From NCBI RefSeq assembly GCF_900167465.1, contig NZ_FUWR01000012.1, positions 55,731 through 119,730 on the forward strand: 64,000 bases of DNA, in the 5' to 3' direction. The notes below the pieces were generated by a model. It saw only the letters and a program-made list of their open reading frames with translations. It ran no database searches and was not told the DNA's origin. This DNA comes from Trichlorobacter thiogenes. GTDB lineage: Bacteria > Desulfobacterota > Desulfuromonadia > Geobacterales > Pseudopelobacteraceae. Shown one piece after another: positions 10,547 through 19,803 of this stretch. Position 1 is the first letter of the stretch. Each line of letters begins with the position of its first letter. The translations under genes and the position numbers were made by a program.

Positions 10547-11782
10547 ATGTCCGCCAGAAGAGATAACCTGATTGTTGGGCTTGATATCGGCACCACTAAG
10601 ATCTGTGCCATTGTCGGCAACCATACCGAGGATGGCATTGAGATTGTCGGTATTGGCACCAGCCCATCCAGCGGCCTGCGCAAGGGTGTGGTCATCAACA
10701 TCGAAAGCACGGTTACCTCAATCAAAAAGGCGATTGAAGAAGCCGAGCTGATGGCTGGTTGCGAGATCAAGTCAGTCTACGCTGGCATTGCCGGTGGGCA
10801 TATCAAGGGGATCAACTCCCAGGGTGTGATCGCCATCAAAAACCGTGAGGTTTCCCAAGAAGATGTCAAGCGGGTGATTGACGCAGCCAAGGCGATCGCC
10901 ATCCCGATGGATCGGGAAGTGATCCACATCCTGCCCCAGGAGTTCATCATTGATGAGCAGGACGGCATCCGTGAGCCACTTGGCATGAGCGGTGTCCGCC
11001 TTGAGGCAAAAGTGCATATTGTCACCGGTGCGGTGGCCAGCGCCCAGAATATCGTTAAATCCTGCAATCGGGCCGGTCTTGATGTAGCTGATATTGTGCT
11101 TGAGCAGCTGGCATCCTCTGAGGCGGTCCTTTCCGCTGACGAAAAAGAGCTGGGGGTCTGTCTGGTTGATATCGGCGGTGGCACCACTGATATCGCCATC
11201 TTCTGCGATGGTGCCATCAAGTACACCTCGGTCATCTCCCTTGGCGGCAACCAATTGACCAATGACATTGCCGTAGGTCTGCGTACGCCGTTTGCTGAGG
11301 CAGAAAAGATCAAGCGCAATCAGGGTTGCTGTCTGTCGGCCCTGGTGGGCAAAGATGAAAAAATCGAGGTTCCCAGCGTTGGTGGCCGCAAACCGCGCGA
11401 GCTGTCCAGAAATGTTTTATGTGAAATTTTAGGTCCCCGCGTTGAAGAGCTGTTTTCACTGGTAAATCGTGAAATTATCAAGTCAGGACTGGAAGACTCC
11501 ATCGCATCCGGGGTTGTAATTACCGGTGGATCGAGTATACTTGAGGGGATGCCTGAGCTGGCTGAGCAAATCTTCAATCTTCCTGTTCGGCGCGGTCTGC
11601 CACAGAAGATTGGCGGGCTTACCGATGTAGTAAATTCACCAGTTTATTCCACAGGAGTCGGACTCATCGTGTACGGAAGCCGCAATCAGGGCCCACGTGA
11701 ATTTCCGGCAACCAAGTCGGAAGACAGCATCTTTAATACCACCACCCGGCGGATGAAGAGCTGGTTCAAAGAATTCTTCTAA
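10547..11782 (+). CDS. ftsA: Cell division protein FtsA (actin-like membrane tether)
   Basis: FtsA is the actin-fold ATPase that anchors FtsZ to the membrane and recruits later divisome proteins. The 411-residue protein shows the phosphate-1 motif VGLDIGTTKICAIVG (about 10-24), the SHS2/1C region, the phosphate-2 motif VDIGGGTTDIAIF near 206 and the adenosine motif ITGGSSILEGM near 325. It ends in an amphipathic basic helix, RRMKSWFKEFF, the typical membrane-targeting sequence. It is preceded by a strong ribosome-binding site (GGGGAGG) and followed by ftsZ after 82 bases. This is the first clear gap in the operon besides the ftsQ-ftsA one, so ftsAZ may have additional transcription starts. 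Confidence 0.97.
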   Translation: MSARRDNLIVGLDIGTTKICAIVGNHTEDGIEIVGIGTSPSSGLRKGVVINIESTVTSIKKAIEEAELMAGCEIKSVYAGIAGGHIKGINSQGVIAIKNREVSQEDVKRVIDAAKAIAIPMDREVIHILPQEFIIDEQDGIREPLGMSGVRLEAKVHIVTGAVASAQNIVKSCNRAGLDVADIVLEQLASSEAVLSADEKELGVCLVDIGGGTTDIAIFCDGAIKYTSVISLGGNQLTNDIAVGLRTPFAEAEKIKRNQGCCLSALVGKDEKIEVPSVGGRKPRELSRNVLCEILGPRVEELFSLVNREIIKSGLEDSIASGVVITGGSSILEGMPELAEQIFNLPVRRGLPQKIGGLTDVVNSPVYSTGVGLIVYGSRNQGPREFPATKSEDSIFNTTTRRMKSWFKEFF

Positions 11783-11864
11783 AGAAGAGCTACGAAACAA
11801 AGGGATCGCACCAGTTTTGAGGCAGCCCTGACAACTTATATTGACTCTAGACAAGGGGGAGCGG

Positions 11865-13031
11865 ATGTTCGAATTTGACGAGACCATTGAGCAGAGTGCG
11901 GTCATCAAGGTCATTGGCGTAGGTGGCGGCGGCGGTAATGCCGTTAACACCATGGTGACCAGTGGCATGAACAAGGTCGAATTTATTGTTGCCAACACAG
12001 ATGCTCAAGCACTCCGCTCTTCAAAGGCACCGGTCAAGGTGCAGTTGGGTGGTCAACTGACTAAAGGTCTAGGTGCTGGCGCTAACCCCAATGTGGGGCG
12101 TGATGCCGCAATGGAAGATAAAGACAAACTGGTTGATATGCTGAAGGGTGCTGACATGATCTTCATTGCCGCCGGCATGGGAGGTGGCACCGGTACCGGC
12201 GCTGCCCCGGTCATCGCTGAGGCAGCCCGTGAAGCTGGCGCACTTACGGTTGGTATCGTCACCAAGCCCTTCTCCCGTGAAGGCAAGCAGCGGATGGCAA
12301 AGGCTGACGAAGGGGTTCGCGCCCTGAAGCAGCATGTTGACTCACTGATCATCATCCCCAATGATCGCCTGATCAGCATCGCCCCACGCTCGCTTGGCAT
12401 CCTTGATGCCTTTAAACCTGCTGATGATGTGCTACGTCAGGCTGTGCAGGGCATTTCTGATCTGATCACCACCTCTGGCTTCATCAACGTTGACTTTGCA
12501 GACGTTAAAGCGATCATGAGCGAGCGTGGCATGGCCATGATGGGTATCGGTATTGCGGAAGGCGATAACCGTGCCATAGAGGCTGCTATCAAGGCGATCT
12601 CCTCGCCGCTGCTGGAAGACATTGATGTCTCTGGTGCCAAAGGGGTACTGGTCAACATCACCGGTTCTTCCAGCATGACCATGGATGACTTTGATGCGGT
12701 CAACAAGACCGTTCATGAAAAGGTCCATGAAGACGCCAACATCATTATCGGTGTGGTGATTGATGAGACCATGGGCGAGACCATCAAGGTAACTGCCATT
12801 GTGACCGGCTTCGGCGACAAGTTTGGTGAAACCGAGCGCAATCGTGGTTTAAGCAGCATTAGTGCGATTGCAAAACCAAACACTGTAGTGAGTATCGACA
12901 CCCCCACCTTCATCCGTGACCAGCGCCAGAAGGCTGATACACCTCGCCCGACCCGCCATGTCGGCTCAGTTTCCTTTGATGATGAGGATGCCTATGACAT
13001 CCCCACCTTTCTGAGAAAGTCAGTTGACTAG
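11865..13031 (+). CDS. ftsZ: Cell division GTPase FtsZ
   Basis: FtsZ is the tubulin-like GTPase that forms the Z ring. The 388-residue protein has [15 protein letters not shown] near residue 14, NTDAQAL near 44, the tubulin signature GGGTGTG at 106-112, and the T7 loop [11 protein letters not shown]. After a variable linker it ends with DIPTFLRKS, the conserved C-terminal peptide that binds FtsA. A TTG codon at 11841 is in frame, but the ATG at 11865 is chosen: it follows the Shine-Dalgarno AAGGGGGAG at optimal distance and gives the family N-terminus. The gene closes the dcw operon and is followed by a strong terminator. Confidence 0.98.
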   Translation: MFEFDETIEQSAVIKVIGVGGGGGNAVNTMVTSGMNKVEFIVANTDAQALRSSKAPVKVQLGGQLTKGLGAGANPNVGRDAAMEDKDKLVDMLKGADMIFIAAGMGGGTGTGAAPVIAEAAREAGALTVGIVTKPFSREGKQRMAKADEGVRALKQHVDSLIIIPNDRLISIAPRSLGILDAFKPADDVLRQAVQGISDLITTSGFINVDFADVKAIMSERGMAMMGIGIAEGDNRAIEAAIKAISSPLLEDIDVSGAKGVLVNITGSSSMTMDDFDAVNKTVHEKVHEDANIIIGVVIDETMGETIKVTAIVTGFGDKFGETERNRGLSSISAIAKPNTVVSIDTPTFIRDQRQKADTPRPTRHVGSVSFDDEDAYDIPTFLRKSVD

Positions 13032-13057
13032 AACCCGGCGTTAACGCTGCCAAAATC

Positions 13058-13086
13058 AAAAGGCCTCCAAATCGGAGGCCTTTTTT
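13058..13086 (+). terminator. Intrinsic terminator of the dcw operon
   Basis: The arms GGCCTCC and GGAGGCC (13062-13068 and 13074-13080) enclose a 5-base loop and are followed by six T residues. An A-run precedes the left arm, so the structure can also act on the minus strand. The T-run overlaps the stop codon of the converging zinc-ribbon gene, which fits a shared bidirectional terminator. Confidence 0.93.
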
Positions 13087-13267
13087 ACTGGTTGCAGTCA
13101 TGGGCGTACATCATCGCCAGCTGTGCTCGGTTCTCAAGACAGCGGGGGCACAACTCTCCGGCATCCTGCCAGACCTCCTCGGCTAACCACTCACCGGCTT
13201 CGTGAAACACTGAAGATATTTCAGCGTTTTCATCATACTCTGCACCACAGATACTGCACTGCTTCAT
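13085..13267 (-). CDS. Small CxxC zinc-ribbon protein, function unknown
   Basis: This 60-residue protein has two CxxC pairs, CSIC at residues 4-7 and CPRC near 40-43, which would bind one zinc. The middle is acidic (EYDENAEISSVFHEAGEWLAEE as separate acidic stretches). Its ATG overlaps the stop codon of the upstream radical SAM gene by 4 bases, which argues that it is really translated and coupled. No family name is offered. It could be a regulatory or accessory partner of the radical SAM protein, but that is inferred from position alone. Confidence 0.7.
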   Translation of the reverse strand: MKQCSICGAEYDENAEISSVFHEAGEWLAEEVWQDAGELCPRCLENRAQLAMMYAHDCNQ

Positions 13268-14895
13268 ACGCTCACTCCTATCACCTGCATTGCTGCGCGA
13301 TATTCAGCTTCAAGCCTGCTTGCATCAGCAGAATGAACAACATCCCAAGGCACTCTGGCATCCGATGAAAGCGTTGTGGTAACAATCTGTTCTGCGTTGA
13401 TACCACAGGCCTTGCCAGCCTTTTTAAGATTCATCCCCTCTGACATCTTACGTATCAACGGAGTCAGTTCGCGCCCCCCCCGTGAAAGCAGTGCCTGCAA
13501 AACACATCCCTGTAACTCTTCAACCTTAAGTCTGACATTGGCCAGGGGACGGATCTGCTTTTCAAGCCAGGCCACCTTACGCTTCAACTCCTCCAATGGA
13601 CACATGCCTGCCCACTGCAACGGCGTAAACGGCTTGGGAATGAACGGATTCACTGACAGCGTAATTTCTCCCAGCCGTTTGTGAGCCCGGGCCTGTTCAA
13701 GCACGCGATCCTTGATCGCAGCGGTCAGACGCACCATCGCTTCCAGATCCTGATCGGTTTCGCCGGGCAGACCAATAATAAAATACAGGCGCAGGTTCAG
13801 AATACCAGCCTGGGCAACCGCCTCAGCTGCATCAAGGATCTGCTCATCCGTCAGATTCTTTCGAATCATGTCACGCATCCGCTGTGAGCCTCCCTCGGGC
13901 GCAAGAGAGATCGTGCGATGGCCTGATTTTGCCAACAGCCCGAGCATGGATGGCGTCAACCGGTCTACCCGCAGCGATGACAGAGAGGGTGAACCGCCCT
14001 GCTCAACGATAAACTCACACAGCGCCTCAATATCACGGTGGTCAGACACTGCTGCACCAACCAGACCGATGGTCTTACGATGCTGAAGCCCTTCACGCAC
14101 TGCTGCCTTGAGCGAATCCAACGGTTGCTGACGAAATGGCTGATACACGAATCCAGCAGCACAGAAACGGCAACCCCGTGGACAGCCCCGGCTGACCTCC
14201 ACCAGATACATGTTGCCGAACTCAGTTTCATCAGTCAGCACAACAGAACAGGAGGGTGGTGATTCCTTGGGTGCGCAGAGCCTGATCACCGGTTTTTCAG
14301 GTGCCAGCGAAGGCACGTAGATGCCTGGCAACGCTGCTGCGCCCTGGAGTAGCTCCTGACGCTCTGTATGCTGCTGCTGAACCAGAAAATCAGCCAACGT
14401 CGGTATCAGGGTTTCTCCCTCACCCACCGCTATCAGATCAATACAATCAGCTATGGGCTCAGGATTGATGAAAAATGCTGCACCACCAGCCAGCACCAAT
14501 GGCTCGGCATCGCCACGTTCCGCAGAAAGTTCGCTAATACGTGCCAGCCTGAGGATACGGGGGATATTGATAAAATCAGGCTCAAAGGAGACGGAAAAGG
14601 CGATCAGATCAAAATCAGACAAAGGGCGTTCATTCTCAAATGAGACCAACGTATCACCTGATTTTTCATAGAGGGCAAGTTCATCCCGATCCGGCAGAAA
14701 AGCACGTTCACAAACAACATCAGGCTGATCATTAAACAGCTTATAGACCGACTGGAACCCCAGGCTGCTCATGGCAACCGAGTAGTGATTGGGATAGACC
14801 AGACAGACCGCGAGCGCGCCCCCCCTGCCTGCCGGGATAGCACCTGTCTCTGCCCCACGTCTGCGCCGCAGTATTTGCTGAATCTGCCAGTTCAC
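13264..14895 (-). CDS. B12-binding-type radical SAM protein (TIGR03960-like)
   Basis: The 543-residue protein begins with a cobalamin-binding-like domain (VYPNHYSVAMSSLGFQS near residue 33, and FSVSFEPDFINIPRILR near 100). The radical SAM core follows with SRGCPRGCRFCAAG near 235-248, where the three cysteines of CxxxCxxC would hold the 4Fe-4S cluster that cleaves S-adenosylmethionine. Glycine and Glu motifs of the SAM site follow (LAPEGGSQRMRD). This resembles the TIGR03960 group of uncharacterised radical SAM proteins, without the extra C-terminal domain found in longer members. The start codon is GTG. It lies just behind the sfrA terminator and is translationally coupled to the zinc-ribbon gene downstream. 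The substrate is unknown. Confidence 0.85.
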   Translation of the reverse strand: MNWQIQQILRRRRGAETGAIPAGRGGALAVCLVYPNHYSVAMSSLGFQSVYKLFNDQPDVVCERAFLPDRDELALYEKSGDTLVSFENERPLSDFDLIAFSVSFEPDFINIPRILRLARISELSAERGDAEPLVLAGGAAFFINPEPIADCIDLIAVGEGETLIPTLADFLVQQQHTERQELLQGAAALPGIYVPSLAPEKPVIRLCAPKESPPSCSVVLTDETEFGNMYLVEVSRGCPRGCRFCAAGFVYQPFRQQPLDSLKAAVREGLQHRKTIGLVGAAVSDHRDIEALCEFIVEQGGSPSLSSLRVDRLTPSMLGLLAKSGHRTISLAPEGGSQRMRDMIRKNLTDEQILDAAEAVAQAGILNLRLYFIIGLPGETDQDLEAMVRLTAAIKDRVLEQARAHKRLGEITLSVNPFIPKPFTPLQWAGMCPLEELKRKVAWLEKQIRPLANVRLKVEELQGCVLQALLSRGGRELTPLIRKMSEGMNLKKAGKACGINAEQIVTTTLSSDARVPWDVVHSADASRLEAEYRAAMQVIGVSV

Positions 14896-14911
14896 TCGTC
14901 TGTCACCTCAA

Positions 14912-14946
14912 TAAAAAAAGGCGCCGCATGCAACATGCGACGCCTT
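14912..14946 (-). terminator. Intrinsic terminator of the sfrBA unit
   Basis: On the minus strand an almost perfect inverted repeat (AAGGCGTCGCATG / CATGCGGCGCCTT, loop TTG) is followed by a run of seven T residues. It begins about 30 bases after the sfrA stop codon and ends shortly before the GTG of the radical SAM gene, so it separates the two transcription units. Confidence 0.88.
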
Positions 14947-14973
14947 GAAAGTACCACGGTCAGAACTGCTTTA

Positions 14974-17397
14974 CTAGCCTTTGGCGATGGTCACGGTCAG
15001 GCTGGCAGACTTGGTCATCAACCCGCTGATACCACTGGCAGGAAAATGGGTTGGGGCAAGGGCAAGTCCGGCTGGGATGCCGTCACGCAGTTGCACCGGC
15101 AGAGTAACTGATGCGCCGGAAGCGGTAACCGTCACGTTATCGCCATCCTTGACGCCAAGCCGGGTGGCATCAGCTGCACCAAGGCGGACAACCGCTTCAG
15201 CAGCAACCAGCAGGTTATTTTCTGACCAGCTGGTGTAGCTGCCGTTGTGACGCAGGAACGGAGCAACCAGCAGGGTCATGGAACCGGCTGCATGGGCCTG
15301 GGGGGCTGTAAAGGCAAGAGCCGGACGCTCAAGTTTCTTCTTAACAACCGGCTTGATCTCCTGTTGCAGAGCAGCCAGACTAGGAATAGCACCACCGCTC
15401 AGACGGGCATACAGGTCGCCCAGAATCACCAGATCAGGACGGGCCTCGCCCGGTGCTGATGCAGCAGCAGTAAAGCTCTGGGTACGGTTATCCGTGCTGG
15501 TGAATGAACCTGCCTTCTCAGGGGCAGCAGCAGCAGGCAGTAGTACATTGGCCAGTTGTGCAGTAGCGGTGGGGAACAGATCCAGCACCACCAGACACTC
15601 AAGCTTCTGCAGGGCAGCGGCAATCTTGCGGCTATTAGGCAGTTGCAGCAGATCAGCGCCCATCACGTACAGGCAGCGGATCTCACCCTTCTCAATCCCT
15701 TCAACAATAGCAAACAGATCTTTGCCGCCAGCAGCAGGGGCAACCCCCATATCCAGCATACCCTGGGTATTGTTCTTCTCATCAATCGGGTAAACATCAG
15801 CAGCAGTCAGGGTTGCCAGGTTCAGTGCGCCGGTTACGGCTGCAGCAGCATCAGCACTACGGATAAATTCAAAACCGTACATAACCGCAACCTGACCGTT
15901 AATGAATGATACTGCATCGTTGAAAGCAGCTTCATCCAGACCGGTGGCTGCCTGAATCTGATCAAATGAGGTGGCTGATACAGCCTGCTTAAAGGCATCT
16001 AGCCCTTCAGCAGCAACCGCCTTGTTCTGGTTAATGGCTGCCTTGGCAAGCCCCATCGCCACAAAACCTTCAGAACCAGCCTTATAACGCAGGCTGCTAT
16101 TGGCAAACTTGTCCAGCGAAGTAGGACGGGCAGAGGCGATCACCAGCTTGGCATCATGCTTGGTGGCTGCCTTGATGGCGCGGTAGCCGAATCCGGCTGA
16201 CTCAGCCTTCAGATCAGAACCCAGTACAATGATGCAACCAGCCTGCTCAAGGGCATCCATCGGCTTGGTGGCGCCAGTCATGCCGATCATCTTTGCCTGC
16301 AGTTCCTGAGCCTGGGCATAACCAAGGCGGGCCTCAGAGTCCAGATTGGCAGAGCCGACCGCTTCCTTGATCAGCTTGGCAAACAGGAAGCTCTCTTCGT
16401 TGGTCACGCGGGGTGAACCGATACCGGCTACTGCAGCAGCACCATACTTGGCTACAATCTCCTTGGTGGCCGACACTGCAGTAGCAAGGGCTGCATCCCA
16501 GGTAGCAGACTTCTGAATGCCATCAACCCCTTTTACCAGCGGCTGGGTCAGACGCTGCGGGGCATTGAAGGCACTGTAGCCAAAGCGACCGTTGATACAG
16601 AGGTTACCATTGTTATAGGTACTGTCATCACTGGTAACCCGGGCCACCTTGCCGTTTTGCACATGGTATTCAATCTGGCAGCCGGATGAACAGAAACCAC
16701 AGATGCCGTTTTTAACTTCAAAAGACCAGGGACGACCACTAAACTTGAACGGCTTGCTGATCAGGGTACCGGTGGGGCAGGCAGCTATACAGTTACCGCA
16801 GAAATCGCAATCAAGCGGTTTGCCACTGATGGTTTCAACCACGGCACGGTCACCGCAGGACTGGGTCTCAATGGCGCCCACGCCGGTGATCTCACGGCAG
16901 ACCTTGACGCACTTTTCACAGAGGATACAGCGGTTGGGATCGCTCTCCAGCAGGGACCAGTCATACCGAATCTGAAGGCGTTCTAGATCAGCAGCGTACT
17001 CTTGCTTGGAAACACTCAGTCCATAACAAGTATCCTGCAGATCACACTCACCAGCTGCATCACAGACCGGACAGTCCAGCGGATGGTTAACCAGCATCAG
17101 CTCCATGGTCTTCTTGCGGATCTGCTCCAGCTCAGGTGACTGGGTGGTAACCTTGATCCCTTCCTTAACCGGCGTGTTACAGGCGGTCATGGGACGGGCA
17201 ACACCTTCAACATGCACCGCACAGACTCGACAGGCACCGGTGGTGGAGATCTTTTCCAGGTAGCAGAGGGTCGGAATCTTGATCCCCAGCTTGCTGGCCG
17301 CATCCAGGATGGTAGTTCCTGCCGGAACCTGGACATCGGTGCCGTCAATGGTCAGGGTGATGGTCTTATTTGTATCGCAGCATTCAGTGTGTGCCAT
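14974..17397 (-). CDS. sfrA: NuoG/formate-dehydrogenase-like iron-sulfur oxidoreductase, probable SfrA
   Basis: The 807-residue protein resembles the large subunit of the cytoplasmic SfrAB complex of Geobacter, first described as a soluble Fe(III) reductase and later as an NADPH dehydrogenase. Domains in order are: a 2Fe-2S ferredoxin domain (Cys45, 56, 59, 73), the His-Cys 4Fe-4S motif HPLDCPVCDAAGEC (His105 to Cys118), two 4Fe-4S motifs (Cys157-167 and Cys197-207), a further cluster motif CGFCSSGC (233-240), and a long molybdopterin-oxidoreductase-like C-terminal region as in NuoG. No molybdenum ligand was recognised. sfrB lies upstream, 169 bases away; that gap holds only a weak hairpin with arms GCGTAC/GTGTACGC. 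A NuoG of complex I is the alternative, but no other nuo gene is nearby. Confidence 0.8.
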   Translation of the reverse strand: MAHTECCDTNKTITLTIDGTDVQVPAGTTILDAASKLGIKIPTLCYLEKISTTGACRVCAVHVEGVARPMTACNTPVKEGIKVTTQSPELEQIRKKTMELMLVNHPLDCPVCDAAGECDLQDTCYGLSVSKQEYAADLERLQIRYDWSLLESDPNRCILCEKCVKVCREITGVGAIETQSCGDRAVVETISGKPLDCDFCGNCIAACPTGTLISKPFKFSGRPWSFEVKNGICGFCSSGCQIEYHVQNGKVARVTSDDSTYNNGNLCINGRFGYSAFNAPQRLTQPLVKGVDGIQKSATWDAALATAVSATKEIVAKYGAAAVAGIGSPRVTNEESFLFAKLIKEAVGSANLDSEARLGYAQAQELQAKMIGMTGATKPMDALEQAGCIIVLGSDLKAESAGFGYRAIKAATKHDAKLVIASARPTSLDKFANSSLRYKAGSEGFVAMGLAKAAINQNKAVAAEGLDAFKQAVSATSFDQIQAATGLDEAAFNDAVSFINGQVAVMYGFEFIRSADAAAAVTGALNLATLTAADVYPIDEKNNTQGMLDMGVAPAAGGKDLFAIVEGIEKGEIRCLYVMGADLLQLPNSRKIAAALQKLECLVVLDLFPTATAQLANVLLPAAAAPEKAGSFTSTDNRTQSFTAAASAPGEARPDLVILGDLYARLSGGAIPSLAALQQEIKPVVKKKLERPALAFTAPQAHAAGSMTLLVAPFLRHNGSYTSWSENNLLVAAEAVVRLGAADATRLGVKDGDNVTVTASGASVTLPVQLRDGIPAGLALAPTHFPASGISGLMTKSASLTVTIAKG

Positions 17398-17566
17398 TGC
17401 TTGTGTCCTATGCTGGTGAAATTTGTTTATCCAAATCTAATTGGAAACGAGTAGTTTTTCGTTCTGAGTCAGACTTTTGAGGAAAGGTGAGGAGGCGTAC
17501 ACTGGTAGTACGCCGCACGAGACTTTCCGATAAAGGCTGGCGCAGGGCGGAAAAGAACCGTTTCCC

Positions 17567-19585
17567 CTACAGCGCAACCATTGCCATGCGATAGCACCGC
17601 AGACACCGGTCAGCTTCAGCCTGGGCAGTAGAATCAGCAAAACCTAATTCCACTTCCTGATAGTTGCCCTTGGAGGCCCGTGCCTTGCCATGTACCTCTT
17701 TCTGGCCAGCACGATCAGCAGAATCAAGCCAGGCCACTGACTCGTTCTTGTCGTACACACCCAGGTAGGTCAGCAGGTCTTCAAAGATCTCCTGCTCGGT
17801 CAGATAGGCCTTACCTTCTTCAAGATAACGTGCGATCACGTTGGCAGCACGGTGGGCATTACCGATACAGGCCACAACCGTCAACGGGCCGATCTCGGCA
17901 TCACCACCGGCAAACACGCCATCACAGTCGGTGATCAGGGTACGGGAAAGCGGGTTACCCATGCTGTCGTTCAGCCCCTTGCCAGCAGCATCCTTAAGCG
18001 GGATATACTTGGTAATCACGGTGTTCCACTTGCTGATATCAATCCCCATATCCGGCGGAATAAAGCTCAGATCGGCATCCTGACCAATGGCCGGGATAAC
18101 CGTGTCACACTCAACCACAAACTCACTGCCCGGAACCGGCTCAGGACGACGACGACCTGAAGCATCCGGCTCACCCATGGCCATCCGAACGCACTCAACA
18201 CCGGTTACCTGCTCATTGGCATCAACGATGATCTTGGTGGGCAGCACTTGAAACTCAAACTTGACCCCTTCTTCATCAGCGCCATCCACTTCCCACACAT
18301 CAGCAGGCATCTCTTTACGGGAACGACGATACAGCAGCACTGATTCTTCAGCACCCTCACGCAGGGCAACCCGGACGCAGTCAATGGCCGTGTTACCGCC
18401 GCCAACCACGCAGACCTTCTTGCCCATACCGGTGGGACGCCCCATGTAGGCTTCACGCAGGAAGTCAATACCGCCGGTCAGGAACCCTTTATAGCCTTTG
18501 TCCTCACCCTCAACACCCATCGGCTTGGAGCGATGGGCGCCGGGAGCCAGGAACACGGCCTCGTGCTTTGCCTTCAGTTCAGCCAGGGAGATATCCTTGC
18601 CAACGCGGCAGTTATAGACGATCTCAACTCCCATGGTCTGGATGATATCGATATCACGCTGCAGGATATGACGCGGCATCCGGTAGGCAGGAATACCAAC
18701 CGCAACCATGCCGCCGCCGAACCCTTCCGGCAGTGTTTCATAAATAGTGCTGCGATAGCCCTGCAGGGCCAGATAATAGGCTGCAGCCAGACCGGCAGGA
18801 CCTGCGCCCACAATACCAATGGTCTTTTTCTTCATAACAGCGGTATTGGCAGGATGCTGCATCTTGTGCATCCACTCATAGTCTGAAGCGGTACGCTTCA
18901 GCACCATGATATTAACTGAATCATCCACATTCTTGCGACGGCAGGCAGCCTCACAAGGGTGCGGACAGACCCGGCCACAGACCGCAGGCATCGGCATGTT
19001 CTCACGAATGGTGGCAAGGGCATCGCTATACTGGTAGTTCTTTATTTCTTCAATATACTTGGGGATATCAATGTGTGCCGGACACTTGTCCATGCAGGGG
19101 GCGGTAATCTTATGCAGATACTTCTCATTCTTTGGCTGGCGACTGCCATCACAGAGCGCCTCAAAGTCGGCACGGTAATGGGTTACGGCATCCAGCACCG
19201 GCTTGGTTGAGCTTGGGCAGAGGGTACACTTGCAGTTTTGCAGCAGTACGTTCAGATCAGCCACCTGATCAAGATCACCAGGCTTGGCTTCGCCTTTAAG
19301 CACCTTTTGCAGCAGGTCAGCCAGCACCTTGGTTCCCTTTTTACCGGGGGTACACTTGCCGCAGCAGAACAGGGTCTGTACCCGCTGCATATACTCGGCA
19401 GCCATGGCAGGAACATCAACGTCCTTATCAAAGACAATCACGCCGTCCCAGCCCATCATTGCACGCAACGGCTGCTGGCCGTCAAAGGCCACCGGCAGAC
19501 GATAGCTTGCTGCCACAGGCTCGCCAGTTACTGTTCTGTTATCAACGACAGTTCCACCCCAAGTTGAGAAAACCACCTGTGCCAC
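17567..19585 (-). CDS. sfrB: GltD-like FAD/NAD(P) oxidoreductase with NuoF-type N-terminus, probable SfrB
   Basis: The product of about 672 residues combines two modules. Near the N-terminus is a NuoF C-terminal-like iron-sulfur region (CCGKCTPGKKG near residue 76 and NCKCTLC near 120). From about residue 160 it is like the small subunit of NADPH-glutamate synthase, with cysteine motifs CMDKCPAH and CGRVCPHPCEAAC, an FAD loop GIVGAGPAGLA near 260 and an NAD(P) loop VVGGGNTAIDC near 396. This matches the NADPH-oxidising SfrB subunit. A GTG at 19591 opens the frame, but it directly abuts the Shine-Dalgarno GGAGG; the GTG at 19585 (5-base spacing) is preferred. Electrons would pass from NADPH through FAD to SfrA. 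Confidence 0.8.
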   Translation of the reverse strand: MAQVVFSTWGGTVVDNRTVTGEPVAASYRLPVAFDGQQPLRAMMGWDGVIVFDKDVDVPAMAAEYMQRVQTLFCCGKCTPGKKGTKVLADLLQKVLKGEAKPGDLDQVADLNVLLQNCKCTLCPSSTKPVLDAVTHYRADFEALCDGSRQPKNEKYLHKITAPCMDKCPAHIDIPKYIEEIKNYQYSDALATIRENMPMPAVCGRVCPHPCEAACRRKNVDDSVNIMVLKRTASDYEWMHKMQHPANTAVMKKKTIGIVGAGPAGLAAAYYLALQGYRSTIYETLPEGFGGGMVAVGIPAYRMPRHILQRDIDIIQTMGVEIVYNCRVGKDISLAELKAKHEAVFLAPGAHRSKPMGVEGEDKGYKGFLTGGIDFLREAYMGRPTGMGKKVCVVGGGNTAIDCVRVALREGAEESVLLYRRSRKEMPADVWEVDGADEEGVKFEFQVLPTKIIVDANEQVTGVECVRMAMGEPDASGRRRPEPVPGSEFVVECDTVIPAIGQDADLSFIPPDMGIDISKWNTVITKYIPLKDAAGKGLNDSMGNPLSRTLITDCDGVFAGGDAEIGPLTVVACIGNAHRAANVIARYLEEGKAYLTEQEIFEDLLTYLGVYDKNESVAWLDSADRAGQKEVHGKARASKGNYQEVELGFADSTAQAEADRCLRCYRMAMVAL

Positions 19586-19803
19586 AGCCACCTCCAGATT
19601 GCGCCAAAACCCAATATTTTCGATACGTTAAGTAGTTATTTTGACAGACAAAAAGTCGTCTTCAAATTGTATACAGTATGCCTGATTACCATAGACATTC
19701 CGCTGAAATCAAGGGAAAAAATATTTTAACCTACAGACTGTCAGTGACTCCACGCGGCAAAATTTATGCTACAGTACCGGTTACTTTCCTAAAGGAGTCA
19801 ACG

